This document shows, piece by piece, positions 31,770 to 43,406 of a stretch of 64,000 bases of DNA (position 1 is its first letter; each line of letters starts with the position of its first letter). The notes below the pieces were generated by a model, which was not told the origin of the DNA, made no database searches, and was given only the letters and a program-made list of their open reading frames with translations. The translations under genes were made by a program, and so were the position numbers. The stretch lies in NCBI GenBank assembly GCA_033060915.1, contig CM065384.1:15680001-15744000 (forward strand), given 5' to 3'. This stretch comes from Euryodendron excelsum (lineage: Eukaryota; Streptophyta; Magnoliopsida; Ericales; Pentaphylacaceae).

Positions 31770-32840
31770 CAGGATGGCGGGCGCATGTGATGAGGGTTCT
31801 GAGAAGAGTCACTGCTTTGGGAAGATGGCCCGAATAGATTCTTGTCGGCAGCTCCAGCCGCTCTAGGGGTAATCAACACTCTGCCAATCGAGTACCTTCT
31901 AGCCAAGGTGGGAGGGGGGAGTAGGCCTCTAGTCGACCCCTTCCCTCTAGTTGAGCCAACCCTCGAGGATGAGATGGACATCGAGGTTTTCCACTTTTGA
32001 CTTTTCAGATAGCCGATGCTATTTTGAGCTGACTAAGGGTTTGGTATGACGGGCATCCTTCAGATGAGCAAGACATTTTTGCTGGTCCTTTGGTTGCATG
32101 GCTTCTTTCCTGTTAGTGTAGCTTGCTTTCTGACAATGGTTCCCATTTGGCCACCTGACCCGTCTTTGTTGGGGAATGTGAGACTGCCCCTACTCCCCAT
32201 AACTAATAGCTTTCTCCTAGGACTTTAAGAAGATTTGGCTGACATGATGGGACCTATTTTTCCTTCTGGCTACATCATAGTTGTCTTGTCTTAGCTTGGA
32301 TTTCGTGTGCAGTCTTTTCTTTTGATCTCTTGCCCCTAGTTTCCTCATGTCCTAGTGAAACTCTTGTTCCCACAATCTAAGTTTGCAACGCCTCGGAGAG
32401 CTCATTCGGGGGATTGACAAACTTCTCAAGATTGGTCCATTTCTCCATGGTAGCCCTAGCTCTACGTCTCCTAAACTTGTTGATGCTTCCACCAAGGGGG
32501 AATGACTTGGTCGACTGTCGGTTATATGCACTGATTGTCAAGATTCGTGAGGGGCATTTCCATGCTCCTACGGTTGTGGGAGAGACCTTCGTGAGCCTTA
32601 CCAAACTCTAGCCAGGGGTCCATGTTCATTGTTGGGGATGTGCTTCATTATTCCAGCTTTACTTCCCTTCTTTGGAAGTCGTTTGATTGGGGAGGTCGAG
32701 GGTGGGTCATTGCCCCATTTTCTGTTTCTTGTCAGTCATGGGAATCTGAGCTTTCTAAGGTGTGAGCCGGTACTGAAGATATCTGAGGGGTGGCTTTAGC
32801 TCCTTTTTATGTTTTGCCTTGTTCATTATTTCCTATTTGA
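31770..32840 (+). pseudogene. Antisense coding remnant with intron-like joints in B
   Basis: The plus strand is antisense to B. After a T-rich stretch ending TTACCTTTCAG, an exon-like block reads in frame through AALGVINTLPIEYLLAKV, then VDPFPLVEP and EDEMDIE (about 31836-31990). A second CTTTTCAG precedes IADAILS and YDGHPSDEQDIFAGPLVAWL. Further frames reach GRGWVIAPFSVSC (32700) and a SLFPI-stop end at 32840, shared with element C. Stops and shifts interrupt it. It resembles captured host exons or the antisense ORF of Tat elements. A plant-mobile-domain-like origin is conceivable but not demonstrated. Confidence 0.45.
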
Positions 32841-32859
32841 GAGAGACAGAAAGACAAAG

Positions 32860-33260
32860 AGTAAGTTTTTATGCAAAAACAATTTAAAAAAATGCCCCAG
32901 TAAGGGGTGTCATTATTTTTTATGATGATTGCCCATGGAATTAAATGTATGATCTATGTTTTATGAATGCACATGTTTGTATAAGAATTGAATCAAATGC
33001 ATATCCTACTTTTTTTTATGAATGCACAGGTTCACACAGAAGTGAAAATGAATGCATGTTATATTTTTGAACAATGCACATACAGGAATAGAATTAAATG
33101 CACTATCCCCCCTTTTTTTTTATGATAAATGCACAGATTTATATAAAAATTGAATTAAATGCATGACCTACTTTCTTACAAATGAACAGGTTCATACAGG
33201 AATACAGTTGAATGCATGCATAGATACAAACTACACATGAATCTAAATGGATGTATAGGT
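32860..33260 (-). repeat. Degenerate GCATTCAATTC repeats in B
   Basis: On the minus strand, copies of GCATTTAATTC with CTTGTATGAACCTGTGCATTC recur, matching 12780-13030 in C and 46540-46720 in A. No gene is visible. Confidence 0.75.
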
Positions 33261-35060
33261 TATACATGTCATGGATGCATCAGTACTACATGTATATAAG
33301 CTATTTACAAAGAAAATCCCAAGATTGCCCCTTGGGCCCATACTCTCAGGATTCTGTACCTTTCTAGGATTCTGCCTCATTTAGTTTTGCCCCATTCTCA
33401 TCGGGGTGTGATAGCATTTGCACCATTCTCTAGGGATTTCGACCTTTTGGTTTGCTATCCTATCCCTACTTTCTACAGGGTTGCTGTTTGGGGTTTTTCG
33501 GATCTCACCTGTGTTTTTTTTTTTTTTTTTGATTTCCAAAATGCCACCATGGCTCGAGCGACAACTCACATGCCTTTTGCAGAGCGATAAATAGCTAAGC
33601 CCTTAATCCGAGAAGACTTCTTTTAGGACCGTAATGTAGGCTGGGTTTAGGGGTTGTAAGAAACGAAGGGATATTTAGGCTCAAAGATCTTCTTTTAGTG
33701 GGTCGTTCAAACCAAAACCATCTGAGCATACCTTAGAGCATGGGATTGCCCCTTGCATTCCCTTCTAGTTCTCCTTTCTCAGCCTAGTTGTCTTGGTATT
33801 GTTCAGGCTCATTTGGACTAAACAATTTTCTTTGATCAGAGAGGACTTGAATTTGGACTGTAACATAGGCTAGGTTAAGGGGTTTATGAATGAACGGGAT
33901 ATACAGGCTCAAATTTGATGTTACTTCCAGTAAGGTTTAGATCCGCACCATCCTTGGTTGGTCTTCCAGTGGGGTTTCATCCCCTGATATCCTCCTCTAG
34001 CTTCAGAAACATATTTGGCTCATTTAGATCAAGCAATCCTTCTCAATCAGAGTGGACTTTAGTAGGGTTGTAATATAGGCCATGGTTTGGGGTTTAACAA
34101 GAAAGGGTAAAGGCTCAAACCTATAGCTTCTACTTGGTGGCTTTGTTACCTAGGATCACCTTCGAATTTTCTCTTTTACAAGAGGAGTTGACCTTTCTTG
34201 TAACTTTTGACCTTCTTAGTCTGACATTTGCCCCTTTTTTCCTGACTTTTGGCTTCATATGCTTTTTAAAGATAGCACAACATGACTCTTTTTCGGTCTT
34301 TCTACTAATATGCTTTTTTTTTTTTGGTCTTGTTGCCTTTGACAAGAAGAACGTTTCTACTTCTTTCTCTCAAATCCTTTCCTTAACATTTTCATTTAAC
34401 CGATTGTGGACGGTGATCCCTAGGTTGGGGTGTGTTTTGGAAGAGAAAGATAACCGGCTCAATAGGTTCGACAAGGGTTGCTTTTAACTGTATGGGAAGT
34501 GAAATGAGGGTCTCTCTTCATTTTAAACAAGATTGCTTGATCCATAGAGCCTTCACGTTACTTCAGCTTGATGATCGATGATATTATCTGCCAGATCTTC
34601 TGCTACATGTCTGCCCCAGTGTGGGGGGATGGTTTCGGATCGGGGTCGACAAAGAATCTTCCGATTTTTGCGAGGCACTAGTGGGTTAAGCAAAGGGGAT
34701 ATTTTTATGTATGGTAATAGAATTGAGGGCCTCTAGTCATTTCAAATTGAATTGCTTAGTCCATAAAGCTTTTGTACAAAATTTAGACATTACTCCTAGG
34801 GACGATGGGTTTCTGTCAGTGAAACCCTAATGTTCTATCAAATCAACTATTCTGTGCTCACCCCAATATGGGAGATGGTTATAGGTTTGGGGATATCTGA
34901 AAAGAAATTATGTACGGCTCTAGTGGGTTGAGCAAAGGGTAATGTTTATTTGGGATAAGTAGAACAATGGCTTCTCATCATTTTAGGGACTCGGCTGCCC
35001 ATCACTTAGCTAGGATATCAAGCAAGTGTCGCCTTTTCAATAAACTCTGCACTTCTCTAT
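33261..35060 (-). repeat. Internal B: two tandem families of about 210-230 bp
   Basis: A first family has GTAATGTAGGCTGGGTTTAG or variants at 33632, 33860 and 34069 (spacing about 228 and 209). A second has GATTGCTTGATCCATAGAGC or a variant at about 34529 and 34750. Parts are shared with internal C (1240-1916, reversed) and with fragment F (54990-55970, same strand). Short open frames occur on both strands but none looks coding. Confidence 0.75.
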
Positions 35061-37675
35061 TGAGACTGTCTTCCTCCTATCTCTCATTGTCTCTTTGTCT
35101 CTCGAAGGTTTTAACCCCTTTTAAATAGGTGGCCTATGCTATCCCATCCTTCAAGTCAAGTCATCACTAAATGGGAAAGAATCCTTAAACGCAACAATCC
35201 TCCACAAGAGTATGAGACAAAGGGAATAAACCCGAAACTTTATCTTTTTCATTTCAAATCATGAATGCACGACATGTGTGTTTATTTAGATAAGATATGC
35301 AAGAAAATAGACAGACAAAAAGGAAACAAATGAATTTTATGAAAACCTCCCTTTTCTTGTGGGCCTTTTGGTGAGAATCCTTAATAGGGTTTTAGGACTA
35401 CATCAACCTCTTGGTGCTTCATTCAACAGGCGTATCAACGGAGGGCGAGTTCACGATATTTGTCATGCATTTGGAAGTTAGAGGATGTGTTGTTGCGATG
35501 CACGGGTTTGACAAGACTTCGCATCTAGTCAAGTCCTCTTCTGCTTGAAGTCCTCCTCTGCTTGGATTGTGATTGTTGCGACATGTCGTGGAGGTAATGT
35601 CTTGTAGGTGGATGGTTAGTTCTTCTTACTCTTTGATGTAGGTTTGGTATTTTCTAACAACTAGGTTTATCCTTCCATGAGTTTGAATCTGATGAGGTGC
35701 TAGAGGGATTCCATGAATTCAGTCGTGCTCTTTGACCTACAAAAAGAAAAAGAAAAAGAAAATGCAGTCAGTATGTGAAGTTGGCAGTTTTATGCGATGC
35801 ATGTCCTATGGAGGTCCCTTCTTTGAGGGAATCTAGGCATGATGACAAGTCCATTTTGGAGACAGGGTTTTGCCCCAATTATGTAATACAATACCTCTTC
35901 GGCGTGGGCCAGTTGATGTTTCTTTATTTGGGCAATCCCACCTCCATGGACTGAGAGAGATTTGGGCCTCTCTTGAGATATGGTTCTATGCATGCCATGA
36001 ATCCTTAGGGTTTAAGAACCCTTAGGAGTTTTGGTAGGTTCAATAAACATGAGATTGGACTGCTCCTTTCTCTCTACGGTTGATTAGATGCATGAGAATG
36101 ACTTGAGTTTCTTAGAACTCTTGTCTCAGAACAGATATGAATGCATGAGCATAACAGAAGTGAACGTATGTGCAATATGATAATAATGAATGGTTTGGGA
36201 AACTCCCTTCTCGTCTTGCTTCTATCTTCGGTTCTCTTAGTACTTGGAGATAAGGAGGGGGAGGATAGAAGACAAAAAACAAAAGGGAAGTCAGTGCCTT
36301 GATTTGAAAATTTTTATGCAATGCATGTCTTAGGGGTGCCCCTACTTGAGAGGGAAGCTAAACATGATGTGTTGGCTCACTTTTGGAGATAGGGGGTTTG
36401 CCCCTGTATGCAGACACTTTACCGTCAGGTGGGAATCTTTAGCCATTCATGCATTCATTCATAAAATAAAGAAGTGCATTAAATTCTAGGTTTAAGATAC
36501 AAAAGAATTGAAATACATTTTAATAGGGGGAGGGAGAACATTTTCCTTTGGACTTCCACCTATCTAATTTTACAAAGGGAAACCCTAAACTACTCTTGAG
36601 TCTTCGGATTCGCCTTCCTTGGATTTGATGTCGAGGAGGTCGCTGAGAGACCTTGTTGATTGATTTCCCCTTGTCTTCTTGGCAACCCTATCTTCGTGAG
36701 CATAGAGGGATTGGGGCCCCTCTTGTGGAATGGATTGAGATGCATGCAATGAGTCCCTTAGGGTTACGTGGGAACCCTTAGGGTTTGGGTAGGTTTAATG
36801 CAAGGGAGAGTAACGTTGGTATCACTCTCAATGGGTTGATCATATGCATGAGAAAGCAGTGACTTGAGTTACTTGGAACTCTTGTCTTGACATGGGATAT
36901 TGAATGCATGAATATGAATATGCAAAAAGTATAAGGAGAGAAAGTACAATTAAAGTAAACATGCACGCATGAACAGTTAGACAGGCATTATAACAGTATA
37001 AATACAGTCAGTATAACAACAGATATAAATGAAAGTAAGAGCAGTTGCCCTTTCCTCCGTGATTTTGAAAACGGTGCTCCTAAATCCTGCAGAGGTTCGG
37101 CTATGCATGGTGTCTATATGAGTATGAGGTTGGGGGTTGACTAATGCGTCCTACAAAGGCTCGGTCCCCGGATCTTCAAACCTAGGCCCACTCCCCGAGG
37201 TGGTGCCATGATCGGTTGGTGATCCGAGCGGGGGAACCATCAAGAGGCCGTAGGCGAAGAAACTGACACAGCATCTTGCCCACAACCAATATACCGTTCT
37301 CCCTTTCTAACTAGAAAGGACATATCAGGGTATGCAATTATGCAGAATGCAAGTGCACATGCAGTGTGTGTGTGATTTTTAAAAGTGGAGGAAAGGGCCC
37401 AACAACTCCCATTCATCCTGTACATCACATTCATGCAAAGCAGTTAATAAAATTTAAACATAAAGCGCACCTACAAAACAAAGATGCAAGTGTCAGTATG
37501 TGGATGACAAACATAATACAACATAATGTGAATGAATGCATGTTTTTTTTTTTTTGAAAACAATTTGGAAAATTTGGTTTTGAAAATTTAAAGTGAATGG
37601 GATTGAACCAAGTTAATTGAAGACTCTACATAGGTGAAGGGTAAAGAAACGCGACTACGGCCTAACCCTCTAAGT
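35061..37675 (-). repeat. Leader of B with an internal duplication; noncoding
   Basis: Blocks at about 35787-36185 and 36310-36960 share the same order of motifs (TTTTATGCRATGCATGTC, GCATGAGAA, TTGAGTT, GGAACTCTTGTC). The leader segment is thus duplicated with an insertion. On the minus strand CTTTTTCTTTTTGTAG at 35737 is a strong splice-acceptor match. Where A has gag, B has only about 700 bp of sequence without a recognisable frame. Confidence 0.7.
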
Positions 37676-37694
37676 GTCCCCAGTGGAGTCGCCA
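37676..37694 (-). other. Primer-binding site of B, tRNA-Arg(ACG)
   Basis: The minus strand reads TGGCGACTCCACTGGGGAC, 2 nt inside the LTR end. It is the exact complement of the tRNA-Arg(ACG) 3' end as I know it. Confidence 0.9.
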
Positions 37695-37696
37695 GC

Positions 37697-40600
37697 TGTC
37701 CCGCCCAGATTTTTCACACTCGAGGAATACTCACCCAAGCGGGAAAAATACTATACTCTCTCGTTCGAACTCACCCTCCTAGAAGAATGAGTGCGACTAT
37801 GTTTGAATTGAAAATTTGATTTGAATAAAGGGCTTTTGAAAAAGATTCGGAGTCGCCACCTAACTTGATTAAGGTGAGTTAGGTCACCTAAAAACTAAGC
37901 ATAATCCGAAAACTACACTTAGGGTTTTTGAAAAACAATTTTGAAAATATCCTCAAGAGAGGGTTTTTTTATGAAAAACAGGTTGTTTGGCAACCTTTGG
38001 AAAACATTTAGCGCTTTTTGAAAAATAACTCCGTTTTGGTCTTTGAAATCAGTGATCTAGGTTCGGAGGTTGATTACGTGTAGGGAAGACGCACTAAGCT
38101 ATCACCCTACCCCGCCCTTTCGGTATCTACATGTCAATCTACCCTAGATTTACCTATGAGAGTCTTCGACTAACTATAGTTCAACCCTACTCACTTTAGG
38201 AAAACAATGTTTGAAAAATATGACGCATGATATGCAAGTGCAAGATGAGAGAATTGGAAAATAGAAATTGATTTGAAAAGAAATTAATTTGATTTGAAAA
38301 TAGATTTGAAGAAATAGAATTGAAATTGAAAAGTTTAAAAATTGAAAGTAGAAAGTGGAAGTTTGAAAGTAGATTGGAATTTGAGATTTGAAAAGATTTT
38401 GAAAACCGCACCCATGAGGGTAGAATTGAAAGTTTGAAAAGTATTGTGACCGCACCTATGGAGGTTGCCTACGTATCCCTTTGAGGGAATCAGGTCAGTC
38501 GTAGTTCGGACCGGAGTTCGATTGAAAAGAGATTGATTTGAAGAGGGAGATTGGATTAGAAGAAAAAGATTGAATTGAAAATTGGATTTGATTTGTGATT
38601 AGAAAAGGAGATTGGAAGTTGAAATTGAGAAGAAGATTGGACTTTTATTTGAAAAGATAGATTTTGGAAAGACTTGGTTTTAGGAAACCTAGACTTAGGA
38701 AAGAGAAGAGACTTAGAAAATATTTGACTTGACTTGGAAGGTTTAGGAAATTAGGGAAGATTGGATTTAGGAAATGTTCAAATTAGGAAATGTTTGATTT
38801 AGGAAAGTTTCGAATTAGGAAAGTTTCATTTTTGGAAAGTTTTGAAATTAGGAAAGTTTCGACTTAGGGAAGTTTTTAAAAAATTGGAAAGTTTTGTTTC
38901 AAGAAAGGTTTTGAAATAGGAAAGTGTTGAATTTAGAAACGTTTTAAATTAAGAAAGTTTAGTTTAAGAAAGGTTCAACTTAGGAAAGTTTTGAAAATTG
39001 GAATGTTTTGAAAAAGGGAAGTTTTCAATTTGGAAAGCTTTGGAAACAAGAAAGTTTTGAAAATAAGAAAGTTTTGTTTTAGGAAAGGTTTAAAAAAAGG
39101 AAAGTTTTCAGCTTAGGAAGTGTTTGAATTAAGAAAGTTTCAACTTAAGAAAGTCTTAAATTAAGAAAGTTTTGAATTTAGAAAAGTCTTAGATTTGGAA
39201 AGATTTGAAGTTTAAGAGAGTTTAGAATTTAGAAAGTTTTAGGTTTAGAAAAATTCAGCTTAAGAAAGTTTCAAATTTAGAAAATTCTGAATTTAGGAAG
39301 CTTAGAATTTTAGAAAGATTTGAAATTTAGAAAGTTTAGGATTTAGAAAGTTTTAGAGTTTGAATTTTAGAAAGTCTTGAAATTAGGAAAGGTTTGAATT
39401 TAGGAAAGGTTTGAAAGCTTATATTTGAAAAGTTAAGATTTGAAAAGAGGGTAGAATTAGGAAAGGGTTGGATTAGGAAAGATTTTTATGTTCCAGTTTT
39501 GGAAACTTAAGATTTAGGAAAGTGAAAGTTTAGGAAGGATTCGAATTTAGGAAAGATTTGGATTTTGAAACTTAAGGAAAGATTTGAAGTTTAGGATTAG
39601 GAAACTTATGGTTTAAGAAGGAATTGAATTAAGAAAGGTTTGGATTAGGAAGGGATTGGATTTGGTTTCTAAAAGAAAAGATTTGATTTTGTTTCCAAAA
39701 ACCGGAGGACGGAATCTAGTTTCCTAAACATGGAGATAGAATTTGGTTTCCTAAAGGGAAGATAGGATTTGGCAAGGATTTGGAAAGGGGGATTCTAAAA
39801 ACCCTAGATTTGGAAAATTGTTGTTTTGACGTAGAAAAGAGGTTTTGGAAACATGTATAGTTTGGATGTGAAAACTAGAGGTTTTGGAAACCTAGGTTTG
39901 GGGCAAAGTTTGAAAATCATGTTTTTGGAAAGAAAATTAGAGTTTCCTAATCGTGGGCTCTAAGGCTTGACTTAGGCTTCTTAAGGAAAGAGTTTTTGGA
40001 AAGTGCATTTTTGGAAACGAAGGTTTTCTAGAAGGGAATCCTAGGGAGAAGTTTTTGGAACGTGAATTTGGAGAGGGAGTTTTTGGAAAAAGATTTTAGG
40101 AAAGAGGGAGTTTTGGAAAGTGTGTTTTTAGAAACGTGTTTTTTGGAAAGAAGATCCTAGAGGAGAGTTTCTAGAAGAAAAATTTTGGGAAGAGAGTTTT
40201 TAGAAAGATTTTTGGAGAGAGTTCTTAGGAAGGTGAATCTAGGGAGTGATTTTAGAAAGTGAATTTTGAGGGGAGGATTTTGGAAAGGAGTTGAAAAAGA
40301 GAGTTTTGAAAAATAAATTTTGGGAGGGACTTTTTGAAAAACAATTTTGAAGAGGGGAGTTTTAGGAAAGTATGTTGAAAAAGAGATTTTTAGGAAGAGA
40401 TTTTTAAAGAGAGGGAGAGTTTAGAAGGATTAAAAAACATCTCACTTTCCTAAAGCAATCCTAGCCATAAGAGGACTAGAACCACTTTAGGAAAGTGGTT
40501 TTGAAAACAAGGTTTGAAAATACAGACCAAAAGGTCACTTTTTATATAACACTTTCCTAAAGCAACCCCAGCCATGGAAAGGCTAGAATCACCCTAGGAT

Positions 40601-43161
40601 TGTGATTTTGAAAACATGTTTTTGAAAAAGAGCTTTTGATGCAATTTTGAAAACAAGTTTGGAAACGATTTTTGAAAACAACTTTTTGAAAACGAATTTT
40701 GGAAGATGCAAGACTATGATATGCACAATGCAATTTTGGGTCGTGAACATACAAGGTTAAGGCTTCACCACATAATCAAGGGGGCCGGACCCACGTGGTC
40801 TTTGGTTAGACTAGAGGAAAGCCCCCGACACGGTGACTCTCCAATAGTCCAATCCTACACATGGATCGGGAATCCCCTTGTTTCAAGCATGCAAAGAAAG
40901 GGGGGGAAAGAGATGGGGGATTAAAATAGAGAAAACCCAAGTGGGTTGGAGAGAGAAGAGAGAGGGGGGAAGTGCAGAAAATTAAAGAGGGAGCCTACCT
41001 TGTATCTTGTTTATTTTGCGCGCCGTGCAGTCTTTGGTCTTCGGTCTTCGGTCTTGATCTTCACCTTCAGTCTTCAAGGATTGTCTTCAAGCTTTGAATG
41101 GTTGTTCTTCAAGTCTTCGGAGAGTGGTTGAAGGCTAGTGTATGAGTGTATGGGGGAGTGTATGAGTGTATAGGAGGCTAGGGTTTGTGTATAATGGCTA
41201 GGGTTTGGGAAAACCTAGGGAGGCTAGGGTTTTGGAGATGCTCGAGCTCTGTATATCGAAATATAGGATTTTTAGGTTAAGTTTGCAGACCCTTTTCACG
41301 TTGAACGAGGCTCTGTATTTATAGAGGGAGGACAAGCCTGGCGCCTGTTGTAGTGGCGCTAGGGCAAAATTTATACTGGCGCCATTAGGAGTGGCGCCAG
41401 GCCATTTTTTGGCTTGGCGCCACTGCTAGTAGCACCAGCCATTTAGGAAACAATTAAGGTCGGCAAGCAACGTATCTTTGACTAGATTTAGGCGCCTGTA
41501 CTAGTGACTACCATGTAAACTTTAGCCTAGCTTCACTAGGAGTGACTCCAGAAAGTCCGGGAATGATTTGAAGGAGTCGGGAATGACCCGGAAGGCCGGA
41601 AAGGAGCCGGAACACTCAAAATAGTGTCCTGGAGGTATTTGACTTGAAAAATGAAGATAAGGTGAGTCGGAAAGGTTGACCGGGCCTTTAGGGGCAAAAC
41701 GGTCAATCGGACTAGGAAACTGCCGGGGCGAACCCGGATTGTCCCGGAAAAAGACTTGGGATCTGGAAACATTATTTAGAATGTTCCCAGAGGTTGCCGG
41801 TTTGATTCCCAGGGCCGGCGTGGTCGGAAATGGAGACCGGCCCACCAGGGGCAAAACGGTCATTTTGTACCGGGTTTGCCGGAACAGACTCGGAATAGTC
41901 TGAAAAGGTAAAGGAAGGTCGAGAACACTATAAAAAGTATTCTCGGGACATTACCGGTTTGATACCCAGAGTCGGTGTGGTCGAAGAAGGAGACCGGCCC
42001 TCTAGGGGCAAAACGGTCATTTTACACCAGGTTGGCCGGAACTAACTCGGAATGGTCCGAAAAGGTAAAGAGAGGTTGAGAATACTACAAAAAGTATTCT
42101 CGGGACATTACCGGTTTGATACCCAGAGCCGGTGTGGTTCCCGGGGCGTTCGGATGCCTAGGGGCAAAATGGTCATCTTGACCGAAAAGTCTCGAAAAGT
42201 GTCCTAAGGGTAGTCTGATCATTTTTCACCGAAGTGAGCTAACAAACATGGGTATTGACCTAGGTTTTGAGTGTTTACGCCACTCAGACGGGGTTGAGTA
42301 TTTCCGTCACTCGGACGGGGTTAAGTATTTCCGCTACTCGGACGGGGTTAAGTATTTCCGCTACTCGGACGGGGTTGACGATTTGAGAGTATTTCCGCAA
42401 CTCTAACAGTTCTGTGAGTATTTCCGCTACTCTAACGGTTCTGTGAGTATTTCCGCTACTCTAACGGTTCTGTGAGTATTTCTGCTACTTTAACGGTTGA
42501 GTATTTCCGCTACTCTAATGGTTCTGTGAGTATTTCCGCTACTCTAACGGTTGAGTATTTCCGTTACTCGAACGGCTCTGTGAGTATTTCCGCTACTCTA
42601 ACGGTTGTGTGAGTAGTTTTGCTACTCGGACCGTCTTGAGGAATAAACTGTCTCGAGAGAGGGATTGGAAAGGGGTCTTACCGTCTCCGAAGAGACGTGC
42701 CTGGATTGGAACCGTCTCGAGGAATAAACTGTCTCGCGAGAGGGATTGAAAAGGGGTCTTACCGACTCCGAAAAGACGTGCCTAGGCTTTGAGTGTTTCC
42801 GCCACTCTAACGGTGTGAGTGTTTCCGCCACTCTAACGGCTTTGTGAGTGTTTCCGCCACTCTGACGGTTTTGTGTGTGTTTTCGCCACTCTGACAGTTT
42901 TGTGAGTAGTTTTCCTACTCGGACCGTCTCGAGGAATAAATTATCTCGAGAGAGGGATTGGAATTGAAATAAGAAAGGACAATGCCCCTAAGGGCATTTT
43001 GGTCATTTTGCCTCTATTTGGGCCTGACAGGCCCGCGAAGCGATGAAAAGACGGAATTTGGACCTAGAGAATTGGTTTCGATTGGAATATGCCCAAAATG
43101 ACCTGAAAACAAGTCTGGACGGAGTGTAGACTACTGAGCGGTCAAAAATGGGGTGCTTACA
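37697..43161 (-). repeat. 5' LTR of element B
   Basis: From TGTAAGCACC at 43161 to GGGCGGGACA at 37697, minus orientation. U3 holds the hairpin minisatellite (42270-42960), the 156-bp array (41690-42180) and the GGCGCC repeats (41335-41445). The TATA box is at 41316-41323. A splice-donor-like AAG|GTAGG is near 40998. The G-poor R-U5 is about 38200-40700. It is about 430 bp longer than the 3' LTR. Confidence 0.92.
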
Positions 43162-43166
43162 ACCTC
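43162..43166 (+). other. Right target-site duplication of B
   Basis: ACCTC here is the partner of ACCCC at 25686-25690. The leader of A continues directly after it. Confidence 0.8.
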
Positions 43167-43406
43167 CTATCTCTAAAAGTGAGCCAATACATCACATTTA
43201 GTCTCCCTCTCAAATAGAGACACCCTAGGGCATGCATTGCATAGAACTCTCTAAAAACCAAAAACTAACTTGCAATTTGTGTTCTTGTTTTTCTGCTTCT
43301 TTCTTTTCCATTTACAGAGACCACACTACATTGGGTCAACATTGCTCCCAAAAAAGGTCAACATCCACCTAGAGACCCCATTATCACCCAACAAAGAGCA
43401 TCACTT
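43167..43406 (+). repeat. Leader of A, resumed, with splice-acceptor-like site
   Basis: CTATCTCTAAAAGTGAGCC continues the leader and matches the reverse of B near 36390. A pyrimidine tract ending TTTTCCATTTACAG (AG at 43316-43317) lies 90 bp before the gag ATG, a good plant 3' splice site. Confidence 0.75.

Larger units (their letters stand above)
25691..43161 (-). mobile_element. Element B: noncoding long-LTR retrotransposon (LARD-like), complete
   Basis: A 17.5-kb minus-strand element inside the leader of A. The 5' LTR is 37697-43161 (5465 bp), the primer site 37676-37694, the internal region 30726-37696 (6971 bp) and the 3' LTR 25691-30725 (5035 bp). It has TG...CA ends and a near-perfect target duplication. 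No gag, protease, RT or integrase is visible; the internal region is leader, tandem repeats and an antisense coding remnant. About 8 differences in the first ~310 bp of the two LTRs make it the youngest complete insertion here. It must have moved with enzymes from an autonomous relative. Confidence 0.92.

Noticed and set aside
32046..32228. 60-codon hydrophobic open frame in B as an independent gene
   Set aside because: It is a short piece of the broken antisense region. Neighbouring frames continue it, and no start or end signal supports a separate gene.
37676..37694. Match to a tRNA-Arg gene end
   Set aside because: Only the 3' terminal complement is present, at the LTR edge. It is a primer-binding site, not a tRNA gene.
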